64,000 bases of DNA. Source: Sphingomonas sp. Y57 (lineage in GTDB: Bacteria > Pseudomonadota > Alphaproteobacteria > Sphingomonadales > Sphingomonadaceae). Of the stretch, positions 18,524 to 26,420 are shown in pieces. The DNA is taken from the NCBI RefSeq assembly GCF_001015195.1, contig NZ_LDES01000094.1:1-64000 (forward strand), given 5' to 3'. The notes beneath the pieces are model-generated. The model was not told the DNA's origin. It was given only the letters and a program-made list of their open reading frames with translations, and did not search any database. Made by a program: the position numbers and the translations under genes. Position 1 is the stretch's first letter, and each line of letters starts with the position of its first letter.

Positions 18524-19051
18524 ATGAACCAGTCCGTCATCCTCACCGTCGTCGGCAGCGACCGCCCCGGGCTGACCCGCGCGCTGGCCGATGCGGTCTA
18601 CACGGCCGGGGGCAACTGGCTCGAAAGCCATCTGGCGCGGCTGGGCGGGAAGTATGTCGGATCGGTGCTGATCGAACTACCCGGCGACCGCCTCGCGGAA
18701 CTGGAAGCCGCAGCGCGCGCGATCGACGCCGAGGGGCTGACGGTCGCGCTGGTTCCCGCCGCCGCGCCCGGCGGCGATCGCGGCGGCCAGCCGCTCGGCA
18801 TCGAGATCGTCGGCCAGGACCGGCCCGGCATCGTCCGCGAAGTGACGACCGTGCTTGCCGGGCTGGACGTCAATATCGAGGATTTCACCAGCGAGATCGA
18901 GGGCAGCGCCTGGTCGGGCGCCCCGCTGTTCCGCGGCCGTGCGAAGCTGCTCCTCCCCGCCACCGTCACCACGGACCGGGTGCGCGCGGCACTGGAGGAG
19001 ATATCGGGCGAGATCATGGTCGATTTCAGCGGGCAGGCCGAACCGGCTTAG
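18524..19051 (+). CDS. Double ACT-domain protein (GcvR-like)
   Basis: 175 aa with two ACT modules: residues 1-80 begin SVILTVVGSDRPGLTRALAD, and residues 88-170 begin GIEIVGQDRPGIVREVTTVL. Each shows the DRPG turn typical of amino-acid binding ACT folds. GcvR, the antagonist of the glycine cleavage regulator GcvA in E. coli, has this architecture. No gcvA partner is adjacent, although a GcvA-like LysR gene is present at 37.9 kb. The call is by architecture; the ligand is not known. Confidence 0.85.
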   Translation: MNQSVILTVVGSDRPGLTRALADAVYTAGGNWLESHLARLGGKYVGSVLIELPGDRLAELEAAARAIDAEGLTVALVPAAAPGGDRGGQPLGIEIVGQDRPGIVREVTTVLAGLDVNIEDFTSEIEGSAWSGAPLFRGRAKLLLPATVTTDRVRAALEEISGEIMVDFSGQAEPA

Positions 19052-19116
19052 GGCCGACTTCCCAAGCCCACTCCCTGCCTTTCCACCCGCCCGGGAGGCG
19101 AGAGAGGAAGAGAAGT

Positions 19117-19147
19117 GATATCCCGGCTTTCGCCGGGACTGGATATC
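19117..19147. repeat. Palindrome between convergent genes (terminator or REP-like)
   Basis: Nested inverted repeat: outer GATATCC / GGATATC and inner CCCGGC-TTTC-GCCGGG. It overlaps the stop of the minus-strand TetR gene and lies 66 bases after the ACT gene stop. No T-tract follows, but the stem is strong. CCCGGC..GCCGGG palindromes are common dispersed elements in sphingomonad chromosomes. Confidence 0.6.
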
Positions 19148-20435
19148 AGCACCCGGTCCAATGCGTGCCCGACAGGATCGTGCCGATGTCGTAGGCCAGT
19201 TCCTCGCGGATGCAATCGAGGTCGGTGCGGCGGCCGCCCGTCGCGACAATGCGGATCAGCTTGCCGATGCACAGCGCCTGGAGAGCCATAGCCCCCGCGG
19301 GTGCCGCGCCCTGCGGGTCGAGCTGGCGCAGGATGCGGAGCCAGGCGCGGTTCTGGTCCTCGATATGGGCGCGAATGATCGGACGGAAGGCGGGATGGCG
19401 AGCCGCTTCCAGCCGGATCGCAAGGTCGGCCAGGCCCAGCAAGCCGAATTCGGAAGCCTCGCGCCGCAGGATCGCGGCTGTCCGGCGGACGAGCTGATCC
19501 TCGTCGAGCGCGGCGCGGTCGAGCCCCGCCAGTCCCTCGCGATAGCGGGCCTTGGTGCGCTCGAACAATTCGACCTGCACCTCGCCGATCAGTCCCTCGA
19601 TCGTCGGGAAATGATAGGTCGGCGCGGCCCGGGTCAGTCCCGCCCGGTCGGCGACCGCCCGATAGGTGATCCCGCCGGGGCCCTCCGCCGCCATGATGTC
19701 GATCGCCGCATCGAGGACGCGGCGGCGCGTTTCGGCCGCCTTGCGTCCCTTGCGCGGCGCGATCCGGACTGGCGGGGCGGCATCGGAACCGGGCCGCTCG
19801 CGCAGCCCCGCGAAGGGGAGCGCCGTCGCCTCGGGCTCGTCGAGCGCGAGCGGGAGGATGACGAAGAACAGCCCGATGCAGAGGTCGAGCCCGGAGCGCG
19901 CCACCTGCTCCCCGTCCGCGACACCGAGCAGCGCGGCAAGATCGAGCCAGAGGTCATGGACACGATCGAACCAGGAACGCGCCAGCCGGCGGGTGGCGTC
20001 GCGCCGGGCGGCATCGAGCATGATCTCGCACCAGGCCAGCGTCTCGAAGCGATGCCCACCCGCGACATTGGCCAGGATGCGTACGGCGAAAGTCCGGAAA
20101 TCGACGGCTGCACCGGCCCGGCGGCGCTCCGCGAAACGCCCGAGCGACCCTGCATAATGGTGGAGGAGCTGGCTCGACGCCTCGGCGACGATGTCGCCCT
20201 TGGTCTCGAAATAATAGGTCGTCGCGGCCAGCGATACGCCGGCCCGGTCGGCGACCATCTTGTGGGTGACCGCCGCCAGGCCCTGCTCGCCAATCACCGC
20301 GATCGCGGCATCGGCGATCTCCTGCTGCCGCAACGCCGACCGCTTCTGCCGCGTCACGCGCAGTCCGGCGGAGGGGGATGGATGCGACGGACGAATGGCG
20401 GCTTTCTCCCAGGATAGCGCCCGCCCTCCATGCAC
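19146..20435 (-). CDS. Tandem double-TetR transcriptional regulator
   Basis: 429 aa with two complete TetR units in one chain. The first helix-turn-helix is near 36-80 (IADAAIAVIGEQG ... VADRAGVSLAATTYYFETKGDI), followed by a helical ligand domain to about 215. A basic linker precedes a second helix-turn-helix near 238-285 (VLDAAIDIMAAEGPGGITYRAVADRAGLT ... YHFPTIEGLI) and a second ligand domain. It may bind a two-part operator as a monomeric pseudo-dimer. No Shine-Dalgarno is clear at the ATG; a GTG at 20357 gives a 403 aa protein starting closer to the first domain and is a real alternative. It is divergent from the Fnr-type regulator. Confidence 0.88.
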   Translation of the reverse strand: MHGGRALSWEKAAIRPSHPSPSAGLRVTRQKRSALRQQEIADAAIAVIGEQGLAAVTHKMVADRAGVSLAATTYYFETKGDIVAEASSQLLHHYAGSLGRFAERRRAGAAVDFRTFAVRILANVAGGHRFETLAWCEIMLDAARRDATRRLARSWFDRVHDLWLDLAALLGVADGEQVARSGLDLCIGLFFVILPLALDEPEATALPFAGLRERPGSDAAPPVRIAPRKGRKAAETRRRVLDAAIDIMAAEGPGGITYRAVADRAGLTRAAPTYHFPTIEGLIGEVQVELFERTKARYREGLAGLDRAALDEDQLVRRTAAILRREASEFGLLGLADLAIRLEAARHPAFRPIIRAHIEDQNRAWLRILRQLDPQGAAPAGAMALQALCIGKLIRIVATGGRRTDLDCIREELAYDIGTILSGTHWTGC

Positions 20436-20516
20436 AAGGACGATGCGCTTGGGAATATTGCGTATGTCGGCACATCGGCACGCGCGCCATCATCGCCACG
20501 GAAAGCGAGGCGGACG

Positions 20517-21245
20517 ATGTACAGGGATGCAAAGGCCAGGGAAGCATCTGTCGAAGGGGCGGCGTTCGCCCTGCCATCTTCCTGTGCCGCCTGCCCCGTG
20601 CGGGATTCGGCGATCTGCTGCGTGCTCGACCAGAGCGGGCTCGCCGCGCTCAGCCGCTTCGGCCGCCGCATTTCTCTTGCCGCCGGGCAGACGCTGCTCT
20701 GGGAGGGAGAGGAGGCCGTCGCCGTCGGCAACCTGTTGTCCGGTATGCTCAAGCTGTCGGCGCTCACCGGCGACGGCCGCGAACAGATTGTCGGGATCGT
20801 CCATCCGTCCGACTTCATCGGACGTCCCTTCGGCAAGGAGAGCCCCTACAGCGTGACAGCCCTGACCGATGCCACGCTGTGCGTGTTCGGGCGGACCGCC
20901 TTCGACGCCTTCGCGCGCGAGCATGCCGCGATCGGTCAGGCCCTGCTCGAACGGACGCTGACCGAGCTCGACCGCGCCCGCCATTGGATGCTGCTGCTCA
21001 GCCGCAAATCGGCCTGCGAGCGAGTGGCAAGCCTGATCGTCGAGATCGCCGACCGGGCCGATGGCGGATCGGCAATCGACCTGCCCCTGACGCGCCAGCA
21101 GATGGGGGACATATTGGGCCTGACGATCGAGACCGTCAGCCGCTCGCTGACCCGACTCAAGCGAGCCGGCATCATCTCGCTTCCCAGCCTGCGCCGGATC
21201 GTGCTCAACCGCCCCGGGGAACTGCGCGCCATCGCCGACGGCTGA
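20517..21245 (+). CDS. Crp/Fnr family regulator with Fnr-type cysteines
   Basis: 242 aa. An N-terminal cluster C23-X2-C26-X7-C34 (plus C35) and a single C122 in the cyclic-nucleotide-binding-like fold match the four-cysteine pattern of oxygen-sensing Fnr proteins (E. coli C20, C23, C29, C122). A dimerisation helix follows, then a C-terminal winged helix with LTRQQMGDILGLTIETVSRSLTRLKR. It therefore probably carries an oxygen-labile [4Fe-4S] cluster and controls genes under low oxygen. ATG at 20517 is chosen from its AGCGAGG site and fit to homologues; a longer in-frame start would overlap the TetR gene start. Confidence 0.9.
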   Translation: MYRDAKAREASVEGAAFALPSSCAACPVRDSAICCVLDQSGLAALSRFGRRISLAAGQTLLWEGEEAVAVGNLLSGMLKLSALTGDGREQIVGIVHPSDFIGRPFGKESPYSVTALTDATLCVFGRTAFDAFAREHAAIGQALLERTLTELDRARHWMLLLSRKSACERVASLIVEIADRADGGSAIDLPLTRQQMGDILGLTIETVSRSLTRLKRAGIISLPSLRRIVLNRPGELRAIADG

Positions 21246-21260
21246 TCCCGCCGATTGACC

Positions 21261-21276
21261 AACCAAGCGATTGGTT
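21261..21276. promoter_or_regulatory. Palindromic operator candidate upstream of the SnoaL/VOC/MHS operon
   Basis: Perfect inverted repeat AACCAA-GCGA-TTGGTT located between a -35-like TTGACC (21255-21260) and a weak -10 region. The size and sequence type suit a TetR-family operator. The tandem TetR encoded nearby is a candidate binder, but this is inferred from proximity only. Confidence 0.55.
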
Positions 21277-21337
21277 TTAGTCCTTTCCGGCCGTGATGCC
21301 GCCGGAGGGCCGATGCACGCGGCAGGGAGGGGCCGCG

Positions 21338-21832
21338 ATGAGCGTCAGTCTGGATCAGGAAAGCATCGACTATATCGCGATCACCCGGCTGCAAGCCTCC
21401 TACGCGGACATGATCACGCGCCGCGCCTGGAACGAGTTGCCCTCGATCTTCTGCGAAGGCGCGAGGATCATCGTCGACCGGATGGATGGTACGCCGCTCG
21501 ACCTCGATGGCCCCGCCGGCCTCGCCGCCTTCGTCTCGAAGGCGATCGACCACATGGATTTCTTCGAGTTCGTCATCCTCAACACGGTGATCGAGATCGG
21601 CGACGGCGAGGCGCACGGCCGCATGTACATGTGCGAGATCCGGCACGACGCCAAGGCCGGGCAGACCATGTCCTACGGCCTTTACCGCGACCATTATCGC
21701 AAGGATGGCGGCCGCTGGAGATTCCTCGACCGGCGCTATCGGGTGATGGGGCGCACCCAGACCACCGATTATAATATCTTTCCGATGGCGGCCGCGGACT
21801 TCGTGATCGGCGGGCGGGGAGCAGGGCGATGA
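21338..21832 (+). CDS. SnoaL-like / NTF2-fold protein
   Basis: 164 aa cone-shaped NTF2-fold protein of the SnoaL-like type, a family containing cyclases, isomerases and small hydratases acting on hydrophobic or aromatic-derived substrates. Seen: an N-terminal helix ending ITRLQASYADMITRRAWNELPSIFCEGARI, then beta strands with MDFFEFVILNTVIEIGDGEAHGRMYMCEI and YRDHYRKDGGRWRFLDRRYRVMGRT, the pattern of the superfamily. ATG 21338 follows GGGAGGGG. It overlaps the VOC gene by four bases. Substrate unknown. Confidence 0.8.
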   Translation: MSVSLDQESIDYIAITRLQASYADMITRRAWNELPSIFCEGARIIVDRMDGTPLDLDGPAGLAAFVSKAIDHMDFFEFVILNTVIEIGDGEAHGRMYMCEIRHDAKAGQTMSYGLYRDHYRKDGGRWRFLDRRYRVMGRTQTTDYNIFPMAAADFVIGGRGAGR

Positions 21833-22272
21833 TCAGCTATGTGACGATCGGCGTGAACTCGATCGAAGCCGCCCTGCCCTTCTACGACGCGGTCATGAGC
21901 GCGCTCGGCCATGAGCGCGTCATGCTCAGCGAGAGGTGGATCGGCTATGGGCTGGCCGACAGCATATACATGCCCAAGGTCTGGGTCTGCATCCCCGAGA
22001 ACGGGGACCCCGCGACGGTGGGCAACGGATCGATGGTCGGCCTGCACGCACCGAGCCCGGAGGCAGTCGACCGCGCCCACGCCGCGGGCCTGGCCCATGG
22101 CGGCACCGACCAGGGAGCGCCCGGCCGCCGGTCCCATTATCATCCGGCCTATTATATCGGCTATCTGCGCGATCCGGCGGGCAACAAGATCTCGGCCTTC
22201 TGCAACACCGACGTCTTCCCCGAACCCGAAGGCTGGCCCAGGGCGGCGGCTCGCCGCGCGCCGCTCGGCTGA
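21829..22272 (+). CDS. VOC (glyoxalase/bleomycin-resistance fold) protein
   Basis: 147 aa of the vicinal-oxygen-chelate superfamily. Seen: two babbb-like units, with an early TIGVNSIEAALPFYDAVMSALGHERV and a later HAAGLAHGGTDQGAPGRRSHYHPAYYIGYLRDPAGNKISAFC. Metal ligands are not obvious beyond the H residues in the second unit. The start overlaps the SnoaL-like stop (ATGA), so translation is coupled. Such pairs are seen in catabolic operons but the reaction cannot be named. Confidence 0.85.
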   Translation: MISYVTIGVNSIEAALPFYDAVMSALGHERVMLSERWIGYGLADSIYMPKVWVCIPENGDPATVGNGSMVGLHAPSPEAVDRAHAAGLAHGGTDQGAPGRRSHYHPAYYIGYLRDPAGNKISAFCNTDVFPEPEGWPRAAARRAPLG

Positions 22273-22342
22273 TATCGCCAACCGGCCCGCGAGCCTGTAT
22301 CCCCCCTTCGGAAACGGTCCCGGAAACAGGGGGGAGAGGGCG

Positions 22343-24013
22343 ATGACGGACGGGTCGGGTACGGAACTGCCGAAACACCACAGGGCAACGCAGAACGAGA
22401 AGCTGGTGATCGCCGCCTCGTCGCTGGGCACGGTGTTCGAATGGTATGATTTCTACCTCTACGGCCTGCTCGCCACCTTCATCAGCAGCCAGTTCTTCTC
22501 CGGCGTCAACGAGACCACCGGCTTCATCCTGGCGCTCGCCGCCTTCGCGGCCGGCTTCGCAGTGCGGCCGTTCGGCGCGCTCGTGTTCGGGCGGATCGGC
22601 GATCTGGTCGGCCGCAAGAACACATTCCTCGTGACGATGGCGATCATGGGCCTGTCGACCTTCGCGGTCGGCCTGCTGCCCTCCTATGCCCAGATCGGCG
22701 TCGCCGCGCCCATCATCCTCGTCGGCCTGCGGCTGCTCCAGGGCCTCGCCCTCGGCGGCGAATATGGCGGGGCGGCGACCTATGTCGCCGAACATGCGCC
22801 CAATAACCGGCGCGGCCTCTATACGAGCTGGATACAGACGACGGCGACGCTCGGCCTGTTCGCGGCGCTGCTGGTGGTGATCGGGGTGCGCACGCTGATG
22901 GGCGAGGATAGCTTCGCCGATTGGGGCTGGCGGGTGCCCTTCCTTGTCTCGATGATCCTGCTCGCGGTGTCGATGTGGATACGGCTGCAGCTCGCCGAAA
23001 GTCCCGTCTTTCAGAAGATGAAGGACGAGGGCAAGACGTCCAAGGCGCCGCTGACCGAAGCGTTCGCCCGCTGGGGCAACCTGCGCTGGGTTCTCGTCGC
23101 ACTGTTCGGCGCGGTCGCGGGACAGGCGGTGGTTTGGTACACTGGGCAGTTCTACGCGCTGTTCTTCCTGGAGAAGACGCTCAGGGTCGACGGCGCCACC
23201 ACCAACGTCCTGACCGCGATCGCGCTCGCCATTGCGACGCCGGCCTTCGTCTTCTTCGGCTGGCTATCCGACCGGATCGGGCGCAAGCCGATCATCCTGA
23301 CAGGCTGCGCGCTCGCCGCAATCAGCTATTTCCCACTGTTCAACGCGCTGACCGTCGCCGCCAACCCCGCCCTCGCCCATGCGCAGGCGACCGCGCCCGT
23401 CGCGGTGATCGCGCATGGCGAAGACTGCTCGGTCCAGTTCGATCCGATCGGCAGGAACCGGTTCGACAGCCGAAGCTGCGACATCGTCAAGGCGTTCCTC
23501 GCCAAGGGCGGGGTAAGCTACCACAATGTCGAGGGGCCGGCGGGGACGATCGCGCAGGTGCGGATCGGCGAGCGGAGGATCGCCGCGCCCGATCCCGCCA
23601 CGGTCTCCGGCCCGGCGCGCAAGGAGGCGATCGCAGCCTTCCAGAAGGAGGCCGGCGCGGCACTGGAGGCAGCCGGCTATCCTGCCTCCGCCGATCCGGC
23701 GGCGATCGACAAGGTGATGGTGGTGGCGATCCTGACCGTGCTCGTCCTGCTGGTGACTATGGTCTACGGCCCGATCGCGGCGCTGCTGGTCGAACTGTTC
23801 CCAAGCCGGATCCGCTACACCTCGATGTCGCTGCCCTACCATATCGGCAATGGCTGGTTCGGCGGGTTCCTGCCCACGATCGTCTTCGCGATGGTCGCGG
23901 CGACCGGGGATATCTATTACGGGCTCTGGTATCCGATCGTGGTCGCCGCGGCGACCGTGCTGATCGGGCTGGTCACCCTGCCGGAAACTGCAAGGCGCGA
24001 CATCGACCAGTAG
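22343..24013 (+). CDS. MHS-family MFS transporter with extracytoplasmic insertion
   Basis: 556 aa metabolite:H+ symporter. Seen: the MHS opening FEWYDFYLYG, GRIGDLVGRKNTF after TM3, and LGGEYGGAATYVAEHAP around TM4, twelve hydrophobic segments overall. Typical MHS permeases are 420-450 aa. This one carries an extra domain of about 110-120 residues (338-457) in the TM9-TM10 loop, which faces the periplasm, with Cys near GEDCSVQFDP and SRSCDIVKAF. It is 70 bases after the VOC gene and probably imports the substrate of the block (a carboxylate by family). Confidence 0.85.
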   Translation: MTDGSGTELPKHHRATQNEKLVIAASSLGTVFEWYDFYLYGLLATFISSQFFSGVNETTGFILALAAFAAGFAVRPFGALVFGRIGDLVGRKNTFLVTMAIMGLSTFAVGLLPSYAQIGVAAPIILVGLRLLQGLALGGEYGGAATYVAEHAPNNRRGLYTSWIQTTATLGLFAALLVVIGVRTLMGEDSFADWGWRVPFLVSMILLAVSMWIRLQLAESPVFQKMKDEGKTSKAPLTEAFARWGNLRWVLVALFGAVAGQAVVWYTGQFYALFFLEKTLRVDGATTNVLTAIALAIATPAFVFFGWLSDRIGRKPIILTGCALAAISYFPLFNALTVAANPALAHAQATAPVAVIAHGEDCSVQFDPIGRNRFDSRSCDIVKAFLAKGGVSYHNVEGPAGTIAQVRIGERRIAAPDPATVSGPARKEAIAAFQKEAGAALEAAGYPASADPAAIDKVMVVAILTVLVLLVTMVYGPIAALLVELFPSRIRYTSMSLPYHIGNGWFGGFLPTIVFAMVAATGDIYYGLWYPIVVAAATVLIGLVTLPETARRDIDQ

Positions 24014-24023
24014 CCGGCCAGCG

Positions 24024-24599
24024 TCAGACGCGGATGATGAGCTCCCGGCCGTCCCAATCCTCGGCGGCGGATTTCATCTGGGTGAAGAAACCGTCCATCA
24101 CGGGATTATACTCGCACATCTCCAGCATGACGCCGATCTCCCGGCGCGCGTCGGCATAGATGACCCGCATGTCGCCCATGATCTCGGTGGTCGTCGCGTG
24201 ATAGGGCATGTCGATCCCCATTGCCGCCAACCGGGCTTCCTCGGCGTCGATATCCTCGACCACCACGGCATAATGGTGGACCCCATAGCCGCGGTCGGCG
24301 ATCACGTCCCAATAGACCGACGGCCCATCGTCCTTCTGCATGATGAGCTCGATCATCGTGTTGCCGCAATAGGAGGCGGCGATCGAAAGGCCGATGCCGG
24401 TCGGCTTGCCGCGATAACTATGCTCCCGCACCCGGAAGTCGGACAGCAGGAACCATGGCCCCACCCCCATCATCCGATGGAAGCGGCGGATCGCATCCTC
24501 GACATCCTCCACGATATAGCCGATCTGGCAGACCGCGCCGATCGGCTGGCCGAAACCCGTGCTGATCCGCCCGGTGTTCCGGAAGCCGAAATCCATCAT
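24024..24599 (-). CDS. VOC family protein (glyoxalase-like)
   Basis: 191 aa vicinal-oxygen-chelate protein. Seen: an N-terminal CQIGYIVEDVEDAIRRFHRMMGVGPW segment, VHHYAVVVEDIDAEEARLAAMG with a conserved His, and VIYADARREIGVMLEMCEYN with the usual metal-binding Glu near LEMCE. It could be an epimerase, dioxygenase or lyase. The ATG overlaps the TPP enzyme stop by four bases, so it follows that enzyme in the operon. It converges on the MHS transporter with 10 bases between stops. Confidence 0.88.
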   Translation of the reverse strand: MMDFGFRNTGRISTGFGQPIGAVCQIGYIVEDVEDAIRRFHRMMGVGPWFLLSDFRVREHSYRGKPTGIGLSIAASYCGNTMIELIMQKDDGPSVYWDVIADRGYGVHHYAVVVEDIDAEEARLAAMGIDMPYHATTTEIMGDMRVIYADARREIGVMLEMCEYNPVMDGFFTQMKSAAEDWDGRELIIRV

Positions 24600-26338
24600 A
24601 TCTCCTCCACCTGATGCGGCCGCAGTTCGGCGCCCGGCATGATTGTCCTGACGAAGAAATCGACATCCAGCGGGTGCCCGGCGAAGCTGACCGGAATATC
24701 GATCAGGCTGGTGACCGGTGACGCGATGGCCCGTTCCAGCGCGCCCGCCAGCTCATCCACCTTCGTGATGCGCTCGCCCCTGCAGCCATAGGCCTGGGCG
24801 ACCTTGGAGAAGTCGGTATCGACCATCGACGGGCCCAGCTTCTCATTCTGGAAGACGAACTGTTCGAGCGGCTTGTAACAGCCCCAGCAGCTGTCGTTCA
24901 TGACGATCATGACGACCTTGATGCCGAGCCGGGAGGCCGTTTCCAGCTCCTGCGACGTCAGGCCCGCCGAGCCATCGCCACAGACGACGAAGACAGGATG
25001 GTCGTCGGCCTGGGCCACCTTCGCACCAATCGCCATGGGAAGGCCGCACCCCATATGGCCCATGCCGCTCTCGAACTTCGCCCTGTGGGGGCCGACCGCA
25101 TCGAGGAAGGACATCGCCCAGGACGAGGTCTGCCCGCCATCGACGCACACGATGGCATTTGCGGGGAGCAACCGCTTCAGCTCCCGCATGAAGGCCGGCG
25201 TTCCCGGCGGAACCGCCACCGCCGCCTCGTCCGCCACCGCCTCGATCGCGGCGACATAGTCGGCGCGGGCGGCGACCAGCGAGGCGACCCAGGCCCGGTC
25301 GACCTTCGGCGACACATCGGCCAGGCGGGCGTGGAGGGCTTCCAGCGTCTCGCGGGCGTCACCGATCAGGCCGAGCGTGATCGCCGCATTCTTGCCCAGC
25401 ATCGTCTCGTCGATATCGATCTGTACGATGCGCTGGCCCGCCGTCGGCGTGACGGCCGGGGGCTTCGCGACGGGAGTCCAGCTTCCGAACTTGCAGCCGA
25501 CCGCGATGACGAGGTCGGCTTCGCGGCCCGCCTGCAACGCCGCGAAGCCCGCGTGCCAGCCGGGGCTGCCGATATGGCGCTCGCTGCACGGGTCCACCGC
25601 CCCCCAGCCCTGGACCGAGCTGATCGCGGGAATGCCGAGCGCATCGGCCAGCGCCCGGAAGGCGTCCACCGCGCCGGACCGGATGACGCCGCCGCCCGCG
25701 ACGAGCAGCGGACGTGTAGCCGTCCCGATCAGGTCGACGATGGCGTCGAGCTCGCTATCGGCGGGACGGGGACGCGGCACGGAGCCCGCCGGCACACGCT
25801 CGAGATCATAGGTACAGCTCATCGTCGAGACGTCGACGGGGAGATCGATATGGACCGGCCCGGGCCGACCCGACCGGGCCAGCCGGATCGCGCGCTCCAT
25901 CAGTTCGCCGGCGCGCTGCGGATCGCGTATCTGCACGCCCCATTTGGTCACCGGCCTGAAAAGCGCGATCTGATCGACCGCCTGCAGCATGTCGACATGG
26001 GGATCGAGCATGGGTAGCGGATTGTCCGCCGTCAGCACGATCATGGGGACATTGTCGGCCCAGGCCGCGGCGACGCCGGGCAGCAGGTTGGTCGCGCCCG
26101 GCCCCACCGTCGCGAAGCAAAGCGCCATATCGTCGCCCGGAATGGTGGCTCCGTGCGCCATATGGCCGGCGCATTCCTCGTGGCGAGTCGTGATATAGCG
26201 GAAATCGGGGTCGCGGCTGATGCCGTCCATGAAGATGCCGAGCTGTCCCGAGGGCAGGCCGAACACCGTGCGGACGCGATATTTTCTCAGCAGCTCTATG
26301 AGGACGCCAGTCACGGTCGTCTTGATCATGCGGGGCAT
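24596..26338 (-). CDS. Thiamine-diphosphate-dependent enzyme (acetolactate synthase/benzoylformate decarboxylase family)
   Basis: 580 aa with the three-domain TPP layout: pyrimidine-binding (RHEECAGHMAHG, catalytic Glu at 54 or 55), central Rossmann-like domain (about 190-340) and diphosphate-binding domain with GDG at 454-456 and N481 (GDG-X24-N). By family it decarboxylates a 2-oxo acid or ligates aldehydes. Sequence alone does not tell acetolactate synthase, benzoylformate decarboxylase, sulfoacetaldehyde acetyltransferase or lyase apart; the catabolic context argues against branched-chain biosynthesis. Acts in the cytoplasm. The P450 stop is 82 bases upstream of its start. Confidence 0.85.
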   Translation of the reverse strand: MPRMIKTTVTGVLIELLRKYRVRTVFGLPSGQLGIFMDGISRDPDFRYITTRHEECAGHMAHGATIPGDDMALCFATVGPGATNLLPGVAAAWADNVPMIVLTADNPLPMLDPHVDMLQAVDQIALFRPVTKWGVQIRDPQRAGELMERAIRLARSGRPGPVHIDLPVDVSTMSCTYDLERVPAGSVPRPRPADSELDAIVDLIGTATRPLLVAGGGVIRSGAVDAFRALADALGIPAISSVQGWGAVDPCSERHIGSPGWHAGFAALQAGREADLVIAVGCKFGSWTPVAKPPAVTPTAGQRIVQIDIDETMLGKNAAITLGLIGDARETLEALHARLADVSPKVDRAWVASLVAARADYVAAIEAVADEAAVAVPPGTPAFMRELKRLLPANAIVCVDGGQTSSWAMSFLDAVGPHRAKFESGMGHMGCGLPMAIGAKVAQADDHPVFVVCGDGSAGLTSQELETASRLGIKVVMIVMNDSCWGCYKPLEQFVFQNEKLGPSMVDTDFSKVAQAYGCRGERITKVDELAGALERAIASPVTSLIDIPVSFAGHPLDVDFFVRTIMPGAELRPHQVEEI

Positions 26339-26420
26339 TGAAGAATCCTTGCGGGCATGTGGGGGGAACGAGCTTCGACGGCGCCGAAGCCACGAAAACG
26401 GGCGGCGGTCGGCGACGTGC

